Assembly (NCBI RefSeq): GCF_036556685.1
Contig: NZ_CP140614.1
Span: forward strand, 1,116,001 to 1,180,000
From: Sulfurospirillum sp. 1612
GTDB taxonomy: Bacteria > Campylobacterota > Campylobacteria > Campylobacterales > Sulfurospirillaceae
Reading direction: 5' to 3'
Length of the DNA: 64,000 bases
The notes beneath the pieces are model-generated. The model was not told where the DNA came from, did not search any database, and worked only from the letters and a program-made list of their open reading frames with translations. Of the stretch, positions 7,349 to 19,252 are shown in pieces. The translations under genes and the position numbers were made by a program. Numbering within the stretch: position 1 is the stretch's first letter; every line of letters begins with the position of its first letter.

Positions 7349-9896
7349 GGGGCGATTCTATCGTCCTTTTTAAGATATCAATCGGAGTCATCACAGAGTC
7401 TTTTAACAGCTGAGTTTTTATTTTTGGATTTTTTAAGTCACCTGTGATACTGATATTCGTAGAGATACTTTTGTCATCTCCGAGGATAATATAGCCCAAA
7501 ACTGGAATTTTTTTGATTGCATCGCTCACATCTTTGAGTGTTTTGACTTGTAAGTCAAGGTGAATACTGTTTTCATCAAGATTGATATATCCCTTTCCAA
7601 CTATATCGGTATTATATCCATGTAGATTGATGTTTTGAAAAGAGAGAATTTGATTAATTCTTTTAAATTGGATGGTACCATTTTTGATGAAATAGCCATT
7701 TTCATTAAAATTAGGATTCTTAAATAAGACCAAAGAGGGAATGGTATTGATGATTGCCATGAGATTATTAAACAATGCCGAATCTTTTAAGGTGGTATTG
7801 TTCATCTCTACATTACCATCAAAAATATCAAAATTATCGCCGTTTGCCGTGATTTTAAACGTCCCATCTTTGACCATATTACTGTGTAAAGCAGTATTGA
7901 CAAACACATCATTTAATTTTGTCGCTTCCAGATAAAATCGTCCCCCTTTATCTTCATAACCAATTTGCGAGTTTTTATAAACACTGATGAAGCTAGTATC
8001 CTTTTTCATGCGCTTGAATGTAAAATGATCACTTAAAATGGTCGCATTTAAATCTTTGATTTTGAAATTGACATGATGGCCATTGATAATGGTGTCATGA
8101 TTGGCTACTTTTTTTGTTGATTTTGAGGAAGTATTGGCAATTTGAATATCTAAATCTTTAAGATTCACGATAAGTTTGTCATCATAAGAGAGTTGAATTT
8201 TCTTATTATGACTAAGCGCGGTGATGGCATTGGCGTTGGTCTTAATGGTGATATTTAAATCTTTTATTTTTTTATCATGAACGTAAAAAGGGGTCTGAAA
8301 ATCGCGCAATTGCAAGTGTGCATCAAAATTTTGGAATGCTTTTGTCGTGACATAAAGCGCTCCTGCACTCATATTATAATCTTGCATCATGGGAGAGAAT
8401 TTTTGGTATTTTGATAAATCTTGGATGGAAATTTTATTATTGTTCGCTGTAAATGAGAGATTAGTATCTAGATTTTTTAGCTCAAACAGGCTGCTATTGG
8501 GTTTGAGCGTCAGTTTTATAGGCTCATCTTGTAGGTTTTTGATTTGTAATAATTTGTTATCTTTAAGCCCAATATCAAGCGCATTGATACTAACAAGACC
8601 ATGATATTGTTGGGTGTCCGTTTTGAAGATTCCCGTGGTATTGAGATCAAAAATATTTTTATAAGCGAGATTGCTATGGTCGATAAATATCTTATTATTA
8701 TCCAATCTTATGGTTGCATATTTTGTAAAAAAATTCACACCTTTGATATTTAATATTGAATCTTTTACCGTAAAATCACCCTTAGCATCAATAGAGTAGG
8801 GCAAAAACTTGATATCAAGATAGAGGTTGGAGTGATTGATGCCACTAGATTGTGTGATAGGAATATTGATATTAAAGGCTTTGAGTATTGAATGTATCGT
8901 AGAATCTAATAGTGAATTGGACGTAATATCAACGACGATACCATTGCTTGTGGTGAGCAGATTATAGATATAGATGTTGTTAATCGTGATTTTTTTACCT
9001 TTAAAGGTTGGATCATCAAGATGAAAAATCAGCTTATTGTCTTGAAGTGTGATATCGATTTTTTTAGCTAATGCGGGTGTGACATCGGGATGAAATTGAA
9101 TGGTTGCCTCTTTGAGAGTGGCATTGGCTTGCATCAGTTTTGGGAAAAAATCACCGCTGAGGAGATTAAACATCCCTTGGATATTGTTGAGTTTATAATC
9201 TTTAGCTACTATTTTTTTGTAAATCCAAGCACTCACGATTGGCTCGAGCTTGACCCGTGCTTCAATATACTTCATGATAGGCTCTAATGAGGCAAAATGC
9301 TCACTACTTGCTTGATAATAGACTTTGTCTTTTTCGATTTTAAAATTCAAATGTCCATCGATATTTAATATGTCAAATTTCCCAGAATAATCATAGATGT
9401 TTTTTTTCAAATCCAAGATGGTTTTTCCGACGAGTTCAATATCATAATCTTTTAAAATCATCTGTTTGACATCAATATTGATTTTTCCCTTAGAGACATC
9501 TTGCAGTTTGGCATCGATGGTTAGGTAGTTACTGTTGAGATAAAAAACATTATCTTTGTACAGAAGATTGATGACTTCATCATTGTATTGCACGTTTTTG
9601 AGTGAGATTTCTTGGAAAAATTGGTTTAAGTATTTACCATATTTTGCTAATTTATAAATCTCATAAGCTGAGTTTTTAGCTTTTGAATCTCTTAGTATCT
9701 TGATTTGATTTGATTCGACAATTAACTTTTTATCTAATTTTATATATAATTCATTAATCCTTAGTTTTGGCAACGTGATAGAATTGATTGTGATGCCATG
9801 CATTAAAGATAAGATTAAGATGACGAGAGAGAGTATGATAAACAAAATAGTTATCCAAAGTTTTCTCATGATATGTGATGTGATTTTAATTATCAT
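7332..9896 (-). CDS. Large AsmA/YhdP-like envelope protein
   Basis: This is a protein of about 854 residues with one N-terminal membrane anchor (ITILFIILSLVILILSL) and a long beta-rich extracytoplasmic region of repeated short strands. It ends in an AsmA-type C-terminal domain (GKGYINLDENSIHLDLQVKT ... ISITGDLKNPKIKTQ). Proteins of this family bridge the periplasm and help move phospholipids to the outer membrane or modulate its assembly. The start is uncertain: 9896 has a weak AAGAGA upstream, 9869 gives MRKLWITIL without a ribosome site, and 9929 or 9941 are further upstream. From memory C. jejuni has a comparable AsmA-family gene (Cj0530) beside icd. Confidence 0.8.
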   Translation of the reverse strand: MIIKITSHIMRKLWITILFIILSLVILILSLMHGITINSITLPKLRINELYIKLDKKLIVESNQIKILRDSKAKNSAYEIYKLAKYGKYLNQFFQEISLKNVQYNDEVINLLYKDNVFYLNSNYLTIDAKLQDVSKGKINIDVKQMILKDYDIELVGKTILDLKKNIYDYSGKFDILNIDGHLNFKIEKDKVYYQASSEHFASLEPIMKYIEARVKLEPIVSAWIYKKIVAKDYKLNNIQGMFNLLSGDFFPKLMQANATLKEATIQFHPDVTPALAKKIDITLQDNKLIFHLDDPTFKGKKITINNIYIYNLLTTSNGIVVDITSNSLLDSTIHSILKAFNINIPITQSSGINHSNLYLDIKFLPYSIDAKGDFTVKDSILNIKGVNFFTKYATIRLDNNKIFIDHSNLAYKNIFDLNTTGIFKTDTQQYHGLVSINALDIGLKDNKLLQIKNLQDEPIKLTLKPNSSLFELKNLDTNLSFTANNNKISIQDLSKYQKFSPMMQDYNMSAGALYVTTKAFQNFDAHLQLRDFQTPFYVHDKKIKDLNITIKTNANAITALSHNKKIQLSYDDKLIVNLKDLDIQIANTSSKSTKKVANHDTIINGHHVNFKIKDLNATILSDHFTFKRMKKDTSFISVYKNSQIGYEDKGGRFYLEATKLNDVFVNTALHSNMVKDGTFKITANGDNFDIFDGNVEMNNTTLKDSALFNNLMAIINTIPSLVLFKNPNFNENGYFIKNGTIQFKRINQILSFQNINLHGYNTDIVGKGYINLDENSIHLDLQVKTLKDVSDAIKKIPVLGYIILGDDKSISTNISITGDLKNPKIKTQLLKDSVMTPIDILKRTIESPLKLFQ

Positions 9897-10782
9897 TTTA
9901 TCTCTTATATTCCATATTTCTGCTCTCATGACTTCAAGCAAAGTCGTCTATGTGCCCAAGGGTTCTGTGACCCAAATTATAACATACTTACAAGAAAATA
10001 ATTTCGCTATTTCCAAAAATGTTGATAAATATCTTTTATATTTGATTGGACAACCGCAATCTGGGTGGATTAACGTCGGAGAAAATGTTTTGACACGGGG
10101 AGATTTTTTTTATAAGCTCTCTCATGCAAAAGCAGCAATGAAGACGTTGACCTTAATTCCTGGTGAGACGACGATTGTATTTTTGCAGCGATGCGCACAA
10201 GAGTTTAATCTCTCTTTTGAGAAATTATTGTCAATCTACAACCAAGTATCTCCCTATAAAGAGGGACTTTTAGTGCCTGATACTTACAATATTCCTATGG
10301 GTATCAGTGAAAAACATTTGATTTATTATCTGGTGCATGAAAGTGAGATCATACAAAAAAAGAATGCTTACAAAATCTTCGGTGAATATAATAAAAAGAA
10401 GTGGTACAAATACCTCATTGTCGCCTCAATCATCCAAAAAGAGTCCGCCAATAAAACCGAGATGCCAATCGTCTCTTCGGTGATTTATAACCGTCTGCGC
10501 AAAGGGATGAAGTTACAGATGGATGGCGCTTTAAAATACGGCCTTTTTTCTCACAAAAAAATCACACCTCAAAGAATTAAGGAAGATAAAACAAAGTATA
10601 ATACTTATAGATGGAGAGGGTTACCTGATGACCCTGTATGTAGCGTCAGTATGGATGCCATTGCCGCCGCTATATTTCCCAAAAAGACAAAATATTTATA
10701 TTTTGTAAAAAACAATAAAGGAGTGCATTCTTTCTCAGAAACGTTTAGCCAACATAAAAGAAATGTTAAAAAGTTGCATTAA
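9835..10782 (+). CDS. mltG: Endolytic peptidoglycan transglycosylase MltG
   Basis: MltG is a membrane-anchored YceG-like lytic transglycosylase that cuts nascent glycan strands and sets their length. An N-terminal helix (about residues 13-30) precedes the LysM-like and catalytic parts. The key segment IIQKESANKTEMPIVSSVIYNRL contains the catalytic Glu of the family (QKES), followed by LQMDGALKYGL and the YNTYRWRGLPDDPVC region typical of MltG. I chose the ATG at 9835 (GAGAGAG upstream). The ATG at 9868 is also possible and would share a CATG with a start codon of the divergent gene. The 5' end overlaps the AsmA-like gene on the other strand. Confidence 0.88.
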   Translation: MINKIVIQSFLMICDVILIIILSLIFHISALMTSSKVVYVPKGSVTQIITYLQENNFAISKNVDKYLLYLIGQPQSGWINVGENVLTRGDFFYKLSHAKAAMKTLTLIPGETTIVFLQRCAQEFNLSFEKLLSIYNQVSPYKEGLLVPDTYNIPMGISEKHLIYYLVHESEIIQKKNAYKIFGEYNKKKWYKYLIVASIIQKESANKTEMPIVSSVIYNRLRKGMKLQMDGALKYGLFSHKKITPQRIKEDKTKYNTYRWRGLPDDPVCSVSMDAIAAAIFPKKTKYLYFVKNNKGVHSFSETFSQHKRNVKKLH

Positions 10783-10857
10783 TTTGTTAATTTTATAATT
10801 ATTGAGATTATTTTTATAAATTAATCAAAATTTTATAATATTTTTTATACATTATGA

Positions 10858-10866
10858 TGATATTAT
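10858..10866 (+). promoter_or_regulatory. Extended -10 promoter of the icd-mdh-fumarase operon
   Basis: TGATATTAT fits the extended -10 consensus in a very A+T-rich stretch with T-runs upstream. The predicted start is near 10873, giving a leader of about 27 bases with AAGGAG before the icd ATG. Confidence 0.5.
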
Positions 10867-10896
10867 CGTATTCATAAAATATTCACAAGGAGATGA

Positions 10897-13128
<2,232 letters not shown>

Positions 13129-13153
13129 AAGATAAAGATTTCGAGGGAGCATT

Positions 13154-14125
13154 ATGAGTATTAACAGTAAAGTTTCTGTTGTCGGGGCAGGTGGCAATGT
13201 CGGTGGTATTGTTGCCTATTCGATTGCGATGCAAGGTTTGGCACATCAAGTTGTTTTAGTTGATAGAGATATGGATAGAGCCCGTGGAAAAGCACTGGAT
13301 ATGAATCAAGCCGCAGCAGCGATGCGCTCCCATTCTGTCGTTAGAGTAGCAGAGAGTTATGAAGATGTACGCGATAGTAAGATTGTTGTCATTACTGCCG
13401 GTTTTCCTAGAAAAGAGGGCATGAGTCGTGATGATTTATTGATTAAAAATGCTGAAATCATGAGAGAAGTAGTGGCACAAGTGAAGGTAGTCGCACCGGA
13501 TTCTATTTTAATTATCGTCTCCAATCCACTCGATGCGATGACTTATGTTGCATTAAAAGAGTCAGGATTCCCAAAAGAGCGCGTGATTGGAATGGCGGGA
13601 ATTTTAGATATCGCGAGAATGACACACTTCATCCAAGAAAAACTTGGCTTTGGTGCGGGACAAATTCGTGCGAGTGTGATTGGTGGACATGGAGACACGA
13701 TGGTGTTATTGCCACGTTTTTCAACCGTCGCTGGCGTACCTCTTCATGATTTACTTAGTGATGATGAAATTGAAGAGATTGTGATGAAAACCAAACACGG
13801 AGGTGCAGAGATTGTTAAATATCTTGGTACTTCCGCTTATCTGGCACCGGGAAAAGGTACTGCGATTATGATTGAGTCTATTTTAAGAGATTCTAAGAAA
13901 ATCTATTCTTGTTCTACTCTGCTTGATGGAGATTATGGCTACACCAACGTCACCACGGGTGTACCTGTGATGTTGGGAGCTAATGGAGCAGAGCGCATTA
14001 TCAAAGTGACGCTAGATCGTTGTGAGAAAAGTCAATTTGATCATAGCGTAAAATCCGTACAAAACATTATAGAAGTCTTATATAAAAACAATTTTTTTGG
14101 GGAGGAAAAATATGAGAGAAATTAA
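13154..14125 (+). CDS. mdh: Malate dehydrogenase (LDH-like type)
   Basis: This 323-residue NAD(P)-dependent dehydrogenase interconverts malate and oxaloacetate. It has an N-terminal Rossmann motif VGAGGNVGG, an acidic residue after the second strand (VDRD) suggesting NAD preference, the substrate loop FPRKEGMSRDDLL with its arginines, SNPLDAMT, and the catalytic histidine in GGHGDTM. A GAGGGAG site precedes the ATG. Its 3' end overlaps the fumarase alpha gene by 14 bases. The LDH-like malate family is separated from lactate dehydrogenase here by the RKEGMSR loop and the citric-acid-cycle context. Confidence 0.93.
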   Translation: MSINSKVSVVGAGGNVGGIVAYSIAMQGLAHQVVLVDRDMDRARGKALDMNQAAAAMRSHSVVRVAESYEDVRDSKIVVITAGFPRKEGMSRDDLLIKNAEIMREVVAQVKVVAPDSILIIVSNPLDAMTYVALKESGFPKERVIGMAGILDIARMTHFIQEKLGFGAGQIRASVIGGHGDTMVLLPRFSTVAGVPLHDLLSDDEIEEIVMKTKHGGAEIVKYLGTSAYLAPGKGTAIMIESILRDSKKIYSCSTLLDGDYGYTNVTTGVPVMLGANGAERIIKVTLDRCEKSQFDHSVKSVQNIIEVLYKNNFFGEEKYERN

Positions 14126-14963
14126 ATATGATGATATTGTCAAGACCATTCGTGACACTATCATTTACAGCGGTACTGTGTTGCCAAAAGATGCATACAA
14201 GGCTTTAAGCGATGCTTATGAGAATGAAAAAAGCCCAGTAAGCAAAGAGGTTTTAAAACAGCTTCTAGACAATGCTGATATTGCAGCAAATGAGACCAAA
14301 CCACTGTGTCAAGATACGGGATTGGCAGTTTTCTTTGTCAAGGTAGGAGAAGATGTCAAAGTTGTTGGCGGTTCACTAAAAGCGGCTATCAATGAAGGTA
14401 CGAGACAAGGTTATGAAGATGGCTATTTGAGAGCTTCTACTTGTCATTGGGATACACGAGCCAACCTCAAAGATGAGATCGGTTATAATCTACCGGCTGT
14501 GATTCATTTTGATTTGGTTGAAGGTGATGTTTTAGAAATCGAATATGCTGCAAAAGGCGGTGGTAGTGAAAATGTTAGCCGTGCGATGGTTTTAGCTCCA
14601 GCTAAAGGCAGAAAAGGTGTTATAGAATTTGTTAAACAAGTGATTTCAGATGCTGGCCCAAATCCTTGCCCTCCATTGACCGTAGGTGTCGGTATTGGCG
14701 GTACTTTTGAAAAAGCGGCAATTTCTAGTAAACATGCCTTGTTTAGAACCTTAGGAAGTCGAAACGAAGACCCAACGCTTGATTCTATGGAACAAGAGTT
14801 ATTGACTGAGCTCAATAAACTAGGAATTGGTGCTATGGGTATGGGGGGAACGGAGACTGTTTTGGGCGTTCATATTGAAAAAAACCCATGTCATATTGCG
14901 AGTTTGCCGGTCAGTGTTAATGTTCAATGCCATAGCAGTAGACATACTGTTATTAAACTTTAG
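14112..14963 (+). CDS. Class I fumarate hydratase alpha subunit
   Basis: This is the N-terminal catalytic half of the oxygen-sensitive [4Fe-4S] fumarase, which reversibly hydrates fumarate to malate. I start it at 14112 (MREIKYDDIV), where GGAGG lies seven bases upstream. The 283 residues include the cluster-binding cysteine regions KPLCQDTGLAVFF, ASTCHWDTR and GPNPCPPLTVGVGIGG. The companion beta subunit follows 11 bases later. The close relative L(+)-tartrate dehydratase cannot be fully excluded, but the mdh/sucCD/oor neighbours favour fumarase. Confidence 0.9.
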   Translation: MREIKYDDIVKTIRDTIIYSGTVLPKDAYKALSDAYENEKSPVSKEVLKQLLDNADIAANETKPLCQDTGLAVFFVKVGEDVKVVGGSLKAAINEGTRQGYEDGYLRASTCHWDTRANLKDEIGYNLPAVIHFDLVEGDVLEIEYAAKGGGSENVSRAMVLAPAKGRKGVIEFVKQVISDAGPNPCPPLTVGVGIGGTFEKAAISSKHALFRTLGSRNEDPTLDSMEQELLTELNKLGIGAMGMGGTETVLGVHIEKNPCHIASLPVSVNVQCHSSRHTVIKL

Positions 14964-14974
14964 GAGGGTGAGTT

Positions 14975-15535
14975 ATGAGCAAAACATATCATCTAACAGC
15001 ACCATTAAGTGAAGAAGATGTCGTACAATTAAAAGCAGGAGATATTGTCTATCTTAGTGGCGTGATTTACACCGCTAGAGATGCGGCGCACAAAAAATTA
15101 GTAGATTTATTAGATGCGGGTAAAGAGTTGCCTTTTGATATGAAAGGTGCTGTTATTTATTTTGTTGGACCAACACCACCAAAACCCGGTGATCCGATAG
15201 GAAGTGCCGGACCGACTACGAGTTATCGTATGGATTCTTATTCTCCACGTTTAATTAGCATTGGACAAAAAGGGATGATTGGTAAAGGCAAAAGAAATCA
15301 AGATGTGATTGATGCATGTGTGAAATACAAAGCAATTTATTTTGGTGCAACCGGAGGGGCAGGCGCATTGCTAGCGCGACAAATCAAGAGTGCTGAAGTG
15401 ATTGCCTATCCAGAACTTGGACCTGAAGCTATCCGAAGATTGGAAGTGGTTGATTTTCCACTGACCGTAGTTAATGACTCTTATGGTGCGGATTTATACA
15501 AGATTGGCCGAGAGCAATATGAAATAAAAGATTAA
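14975..15535 (+). CDS. Class I fumarate hydratase beta subunit
   Basis: This 186-residue beta subunit pairs with the preceding gene to form a two-component class I fumarase. Characteristic segments are LKAGDIVYLSGVIYTARDAAHKK, YFVGPTPPKPGDP, SAGPTTSYRMD and FGATGGAGALLA. In many bacteria alpha and beta are fused; the split form is common in anaerobes and archaea. AGGAGG precedes the ATG. A strong hairpin follows the stop. Confidence 0.92.
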   Translation: MSKTYHLTAPLSEEDVVQLKAGDIVYLSGVIYTARDAAHKKLVDLLDAGKELPFDMKGAVIYFVGPTPPKPGDPIGSAGPTTSYRMDSYSPRLISIGQKGMIGKGKRNQDVIDACVKYKAIYFGATGGAGALLARQIKSAEVIAYPELGPEAIRRLEVVDFPLTVVNDSYGADLYKIGREQYEIKD

Positions 15536-15544
15536 TTAAAATAT

Positions 15545-15580
15545 AGTTTAAGCGTAGTGTTTTTTATCTACGCTTAAACT
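15545..15580 (+). terminator. Hairpin terminator after the fumarase genes
   Basis: A perfect 13-bp stem, AGTTTAAGCGTAG (15545-15557) with CTACGCTTAAACT (15568-15580), encloses a 10-base T-rich loop. It is followed by TAAAATTTTATAAA. It starts 9 bases after the fumarase beta stop, consistent with the end of the icd-mdh-fumarase transcript. Confidence 0.7.
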
Positions 15581-15735
15581 TAAAATTTTATAAATAAAAT
15601 ATATATATATAAATTTTACAAATAAATATAGAAAAAACATTATAAAGTTACACAATATTTTTATTATCAGATTAATAGATAAAACAATTAATGATTTTGT
15701 TTATTGTTGTGCTAATAAACTAATTAGGAGATTAT

Positions 15736-16908
15736 ATGAATATTCATGAATATCAGGCAAAAGAGATTTTCGCCAAATATAATGTACCCGTTCCAAGAGG
15801 AAAGGTTGCATTTAGTGTTGATGAGGCGGTTCAAAATGCCAAAGATCTTGGTGGCAAGATTTGGGTTGTAAAAGCTCAAATACACGCAGGTGGACGAGGT
15901 CTAGGCGGCGGTGTTAAGCTTGCTAAAAGTATTGATGAAGTAAAAGCTTTGGCTTCTGAAATCCTCGGAATGACTTTGGTGACACACCAAACCGGCCCTG
16001 AGGGAAAACTGGTTCAAAAAGTTTATATCGAAGAGGGCGCTGATATTGCAGATGAACTCTATCTTGGAGTGGTTCTTGATAGAGCCAAAGAGATGCCTGT
16101 TATCATGGCTTCTACCGAAGGAGGTATGGAAATCGAAAAAGTTGCTGCAGAAACTCCAGAAAAGATTATTAAAGTTGCAGTAGACCCAAGTATTGGTTTT
16201 CAAGGCTTTCATGGTAGAGAATTAGCATTTGGATTAGGACTACCAAAAGAACAAATTGGAAAATTTATAAAATTTGCAGCAGCACTTTATAAAGTTTATG
16301 TAGATAATGATGCTGAATTGATAGAGATTAATCCTTTAGTGAAAACGGGCGCTGGTGATTTCATTGCGCTTGATGGTAAGATGGGATTTGATGATTCTGC
16401 ACTCGGAAGACATCCTGATATTGAAGCGATGCGAGATATTAGCGAAGAAGATGCAGATGAGAGAGAAGCGGGTCAATATGGACTCAGTTATGTTTCACTT
16501 GATGGCGAAATCGGTTGTATGGTAAATGGTGCCGGATTGGCGATGGGTACGATGGATACCATCAACTATATGGGCGGTACTCCTGCAAACTTCTTGGATG
16601 TTGGTGGAAAAGCCAACGCTGAAACCGTTGCAAAAGGTTTTGAGATTATTCTCAAAAATCCAAATGTAAAAGCAATTTTTGTGAATATTTTTGGTGGTAT
16701 CGTAAGATGTGACCGTATTGCAAATGGGATTTTAGAAGCGACGAAGATGGTGGATGTCCATGTTCCTGTTATCGTCAGACTTGATGGTACAAATGCACCA
16801 GAAGCGGCGGAAATTTTAAGAAATGCAAAAATCAGCAATGTTATCGCTGCGACTGACTTAGGTGATGGTGCAGCAAAAGCCGTAAAAGCTGCAAAGGGAG
16901 AGAAATAA
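15736..16908 (+). CDS. sucC: Succinyl-CoA synthetase beta subunit
   Basis: The 390-residue ATP-grasp subunit begins [15 protein letters not shown], as expected. It carries nucleotide-binding residues in [17 protein letters not shown], metal-binding NPL in LIEINPLV, and the CoA/phosphate region [10 protein letters not shown] near the C-terminus. With SucD it interconverts succinyl-CoA and succinate with nucleotide phosphorylation. TTAGGAG lies seven bases before the ATG. The stop overlaps the sucD start (AATGAG). It opens a second transcription unit, sucCD-oorDABC, after an A+T-rich 200-bp gap. Confidence 0.97.
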   Translation: MNIHEYQAKEIFAKYNVPVPRGKVAFSVDEAVQNAKDLGGKIWVVKAQIHAGGRGLGGGVKLAKSIDEVKALASEILGMTLVTHQTGPEGKLVQKVYIEEGADIADELYLGVVLDRAKEMPVIMASTEGGMEIEKVAAETPEKIIKVAVDPSIGFQGFHGRELAFGLGLPKEQIGKFIKFAAALYKVYVDNDAELIEINPLVKTGAGDFIALDGKMGFDDSALGRHPDIEAMRDISEEDADEREAGQYGLSYVSLDGEIGCMVNGAGLAMGTMDTINYMGGTPANFLDVGGKANAETVAKGFEIILKNPNVKAIFVNIFGGIVRCDRIANGILEATKMVDVHVPVIVRLDGTNAPEAAEILRNAKISNVIAATDLGDGAAKAVKAAKGEK

Positions 16909-17780
16909 TGAGCATATTGGTTAACAAAGATACAAAAGTCATCGTGCAAGGTTTTACAGGCAAAGAAGGTACGTTTCATGCAGAACAATGCATCGCTTAT
17001 GGTACTAAAATTGTCGGTGGTGTGACACCAAACAAAGGGGGCCAAACGCATCTAAACTTACCTGTTTTTAATACCGTATCAGAAGCGGTTAAAGCAACAG
17101 GGGCTACTGTGAGTATGATTTTTGTTCCGCCTGCTTTCGTGGGAGATGCGGTTATGGAAGCTGCTGATGCAGGTATCGATTTAGCCGTAATCATCACAGA
17201 AGGTGCTCCGGTTAAAGATATGATGATGGCAAAAGCATATGCTGTTAAAAATAATATGAAAACCATCGGACCAAACTGTCCGGGTATTATCACCGCAGAA
17301 GAGTGTAAAATCGGTATTATGCCAGGTATGGTATTTAAAAAAGGAAAAGTTGGATTGATTTCAAAATCTGGAACGTTGACATACGAAGGTGCTAATCAAG
17401 TATGTAAAGAAGGTTTTGGTATTACAACGGCTGTGGGAATTGGTGGTGATCCGATTATCGGACTCAGCTACAAACAACTATTGCCACTTTTTGAAGCAGA
17501 TCCAGAAACAGAAGCGATTGTTATGATTGGCGAAATTGGTGGTGATCTTGAGATTCAAGCCGCCGCATTTATAAAAGAAAATATTACGAAACCTGTTGTT
17601 GCCTTTATTGCGGGTCAAACAGCACCAAAAGGTAAAAGAATGGGACATGCAGGAGCCATTATCAGCGGAAGTGCGGGTACTGCTGCTGAAAAAATGGCTG
17701 CGCTTGAAGCTGCTGGAGTTTTTGTTGTAAAATCTCCTGCTGAAATTGGCGCTAAAGTGGCCCAAGTATTAAAGAAATAA
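16908..17780 (+). CDS. sucD: Succinyl-CoA synthetase alpha subunit
   Basis: The 290-residue CoA-binding subunit has [14 protein letters not shown] at the N-terminus, the CoA-site segment [20 protein letters not shown], and the phosphorylated active-site histidine in KRMGHAGAI. It follows sucC with a one-base overlap. The oorD gene starts 12 bases downstream, coupling succinyl-CoA use directly to its production by OOR. Confidence 0.97.
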   Translation: MSILVNKDTKVIVQGFTGKEGTFHAEQCIAYGTKIVGGVTPNKGGQTHLNLPVFNTVSEAVKATGATVSMIFVPPAFVGDAVMEAADAGIDLAVIITEGAPVKDMMMAKAYAVKNNMKTIGPNCPGIITAEECKIGIMPGMVFKKGKVGLISKSGTLTYEGANQVCKEGFGITTAVGIGGDPIIGLSYKQLLPLFEADPETEAIVMIGEIGGDLEIQAAAFIKENITKPVVAFIAGQTAPKGKRMGHAGAIISGSAGTAAEKMAALEAAGVFVVKSPAEIGAKVAQVLKK

Positions 17781-17792
17781 GGAGAGATGAAT

Positions 17793-18110
17793 ATGAGTAA
17801 TGTAGTAGCTCCAGAGAGTACACCTGTATGGGTTGATACCAGTCGATGTAAAGCATGTGATGTTTGTGTCAGTGTTTGTCCTGCGGGTGTCTTGGCGATG
17901 GTACCTGCACCCAATTCAACACTAGGCTCTATGATAGAAGTAGAAACACCTGCGGCTTGTATTGGTTGTCGAGATTGTGAACTTCATTGTCCTGATTTTG
18001 CTATCTATGTAGCAGAGAGAGGCGAATATAAGTTTGCCAGAATCACAGATGATGCAAAGCAACGTGCTGAAGACATCAAGAAAAATCACTATAGAAAATT
18101 AAGTGCATAG
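17793..18110 (+). CDS. oorD: 2-oxoglutarate:acceptor oxidoreductase delta subunit (ferredoxin-like)
   Basis: This small two-[4Fe-4S] electron-transfer subunit has CKACDVCVSVCPAG and CIGCRDCELHCPDF. I use the ATG at 17793, because GGAGAG ends only one base before the in-frame ATG at 17787; the later ATG has normal spacing and gives a 105-residue protein. The D-A-B-C order matches the OorDABC enzyme of Campylobacter and Helicobacter. Confidence 0.94.
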   Translation: MSNVVAPESTPVWVDTSRCKACDVCVSVCPAGVLAMVPAPNSTLGSMIEVETPAACIGCRDCELHCPDFAIYVAERGEYKFARITDDAKQRAEDIKKNHYRKLSA

Positions 18111-18120
18111 GGAGAAATAA

Positions 18121-19251
18121 ATGGCAAGAGAAGTAATCTCAAGTGGTAATGCACTTGTAGCGAAAGCAGCAGCAGAATGTGGATGTAAGTTCTTTGGAGG
18201 ATATCCTATTACACCATCAAGTGAAATTGCTCATGAAATGAGTGTTTCACTACCAAAGGTAGGTGGACATTTTATACAAATGGAAGATGAAATTGGTGGT
18301 ATTTGTGCCGCTCTTGGATCTTCAATGAGTGGTGTCAAATCCATGACGGCGACCAGTGGTCCTGGTATCTCATTGAAATCAGAACAAATCGGATACTCTT
18401 TTATCACTGAAGTTCCTTTGGTTATCGTCAATGTCATGAGAGGCGGACCAAGTACGGGACTTCCAACACGGGTGTCTCAATCTGATGTTGGACAAGCAAA
18501 ATATCCAACACATGGTGATTTTGCTTCGATTACATTATGCCCTGGTAGTTTGGAAGAGTGTTATACCGATACCATTCGTGCCTTTAACTTGGCAGAACAG
18601 TATATGACGCCGGTATTCTTACTTTTGGATGAAACACTCGGCCATATGCTAGGTAAAGCAATCTTACCAGATCTTGAAGAAGTCCAAAAAACAATCGTGA
18701 ATAGAAAAGAATTTACAGGTGACCCAAAAGAGTACCTACCTTATGATGCAAAACCAAATGAGCCTGCTGTACTTAATCCGTTCTTCAAGGGATATCATTA
18801 TCACATCACCGGACTGCATCACGGACCAACAGGTTTCCCAACTGAAGATGGTACGATGTGCGAATACAATATTGAAAGATTGACCGGTAAAGTCAACAAT
18901 GCTAAAGATCTTGTATCTTATGAAGAGTTTATGCTTGATGATGCAGATGTTTGTATTATTGCTTATGGAAGTATCAGTAGAGGGGCTAAAGAAGCGGTAT
19001 CAAAACTAAGAAAAGATGGTATTAAAGCAGGGTTATTTAGACCCGTCACATTGTGGCCAAGCCCAGTAGAAAAATTTAAAGAACTCGGAAAGAAATTCGA
19101 CAAAATTATGGTAACAGAACTCAATATGGGACAATATCTAGAAGAGATTCAACGGGTTATGAAGCGCGATGATTTCACCGTGCTTTTAAAAGCAAACGGT
19201 CGTCCAATTGCACCTGTCGAAATGGTTACTAAAGTAAAGGAGATGATGTAA
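18121..19251 (+). CDS. oorA: 2-oxoglutarate:acceptor oxidoreductase alpha subunit
   Basis: The 376-residue alpha subunit has the pyrimidine-binding TPP domain (GGYPITPSSEIAHEMS, FIQMEDEIGG, TATSGPGISLKSE) and a C-terminal transketolase-like domain (CIIAYGSISRGAKEAV). The complex oxidises 2-oxoglutarate with CoA to succinyl-CoA and CO2, passing electrons to ferredoxin or flavodoxin. The reaction is reversible in organisms with a reductive cycle. A GGAGAAATA site precedes the ATG. Confidence 0.96.
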   Translation: MAREVISSGNALVAKAAAECGCKFFGGYPITPSSEIAHEMSVSLPKVGGHFIQMEDEIGGICAALGSSMSGVKSMTATSGPGISLKSEQIGYSFITEVPLVIVNVMRGGPSTGLPTRVSQSDVGQAKYPTHGDFASITLCPGSLEECYTDTIRAFNLAEQYMTPVFLLLDETLGHMLGKAILPDLEEVQKTIVNRKEFTGDPKEYLPYDAKPNEPAVLNPFFKGYHYHITGLHHGPTGFPTEDGTMCEYNIERLTGKVNNAKDLVSYEEFMLDDADVCIIAYGSISRGAKEAVSKLRKDGIKAGLFRPVTLWPSPVEKFKELGKKFDKIMVTELNMGQYLEEIQRVMKRDDFTVLLKANGRPIAPVEMVTKVKEMM

Positions 19252-19252
19252 G

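Noticed and set aside
15545-15580. Phage attachment site or operator
   Set aside because: The 13-bp inverted repeat lies right after a stop codon and before an A+T-rich gap with no integrase nearby. A terminator explains it.
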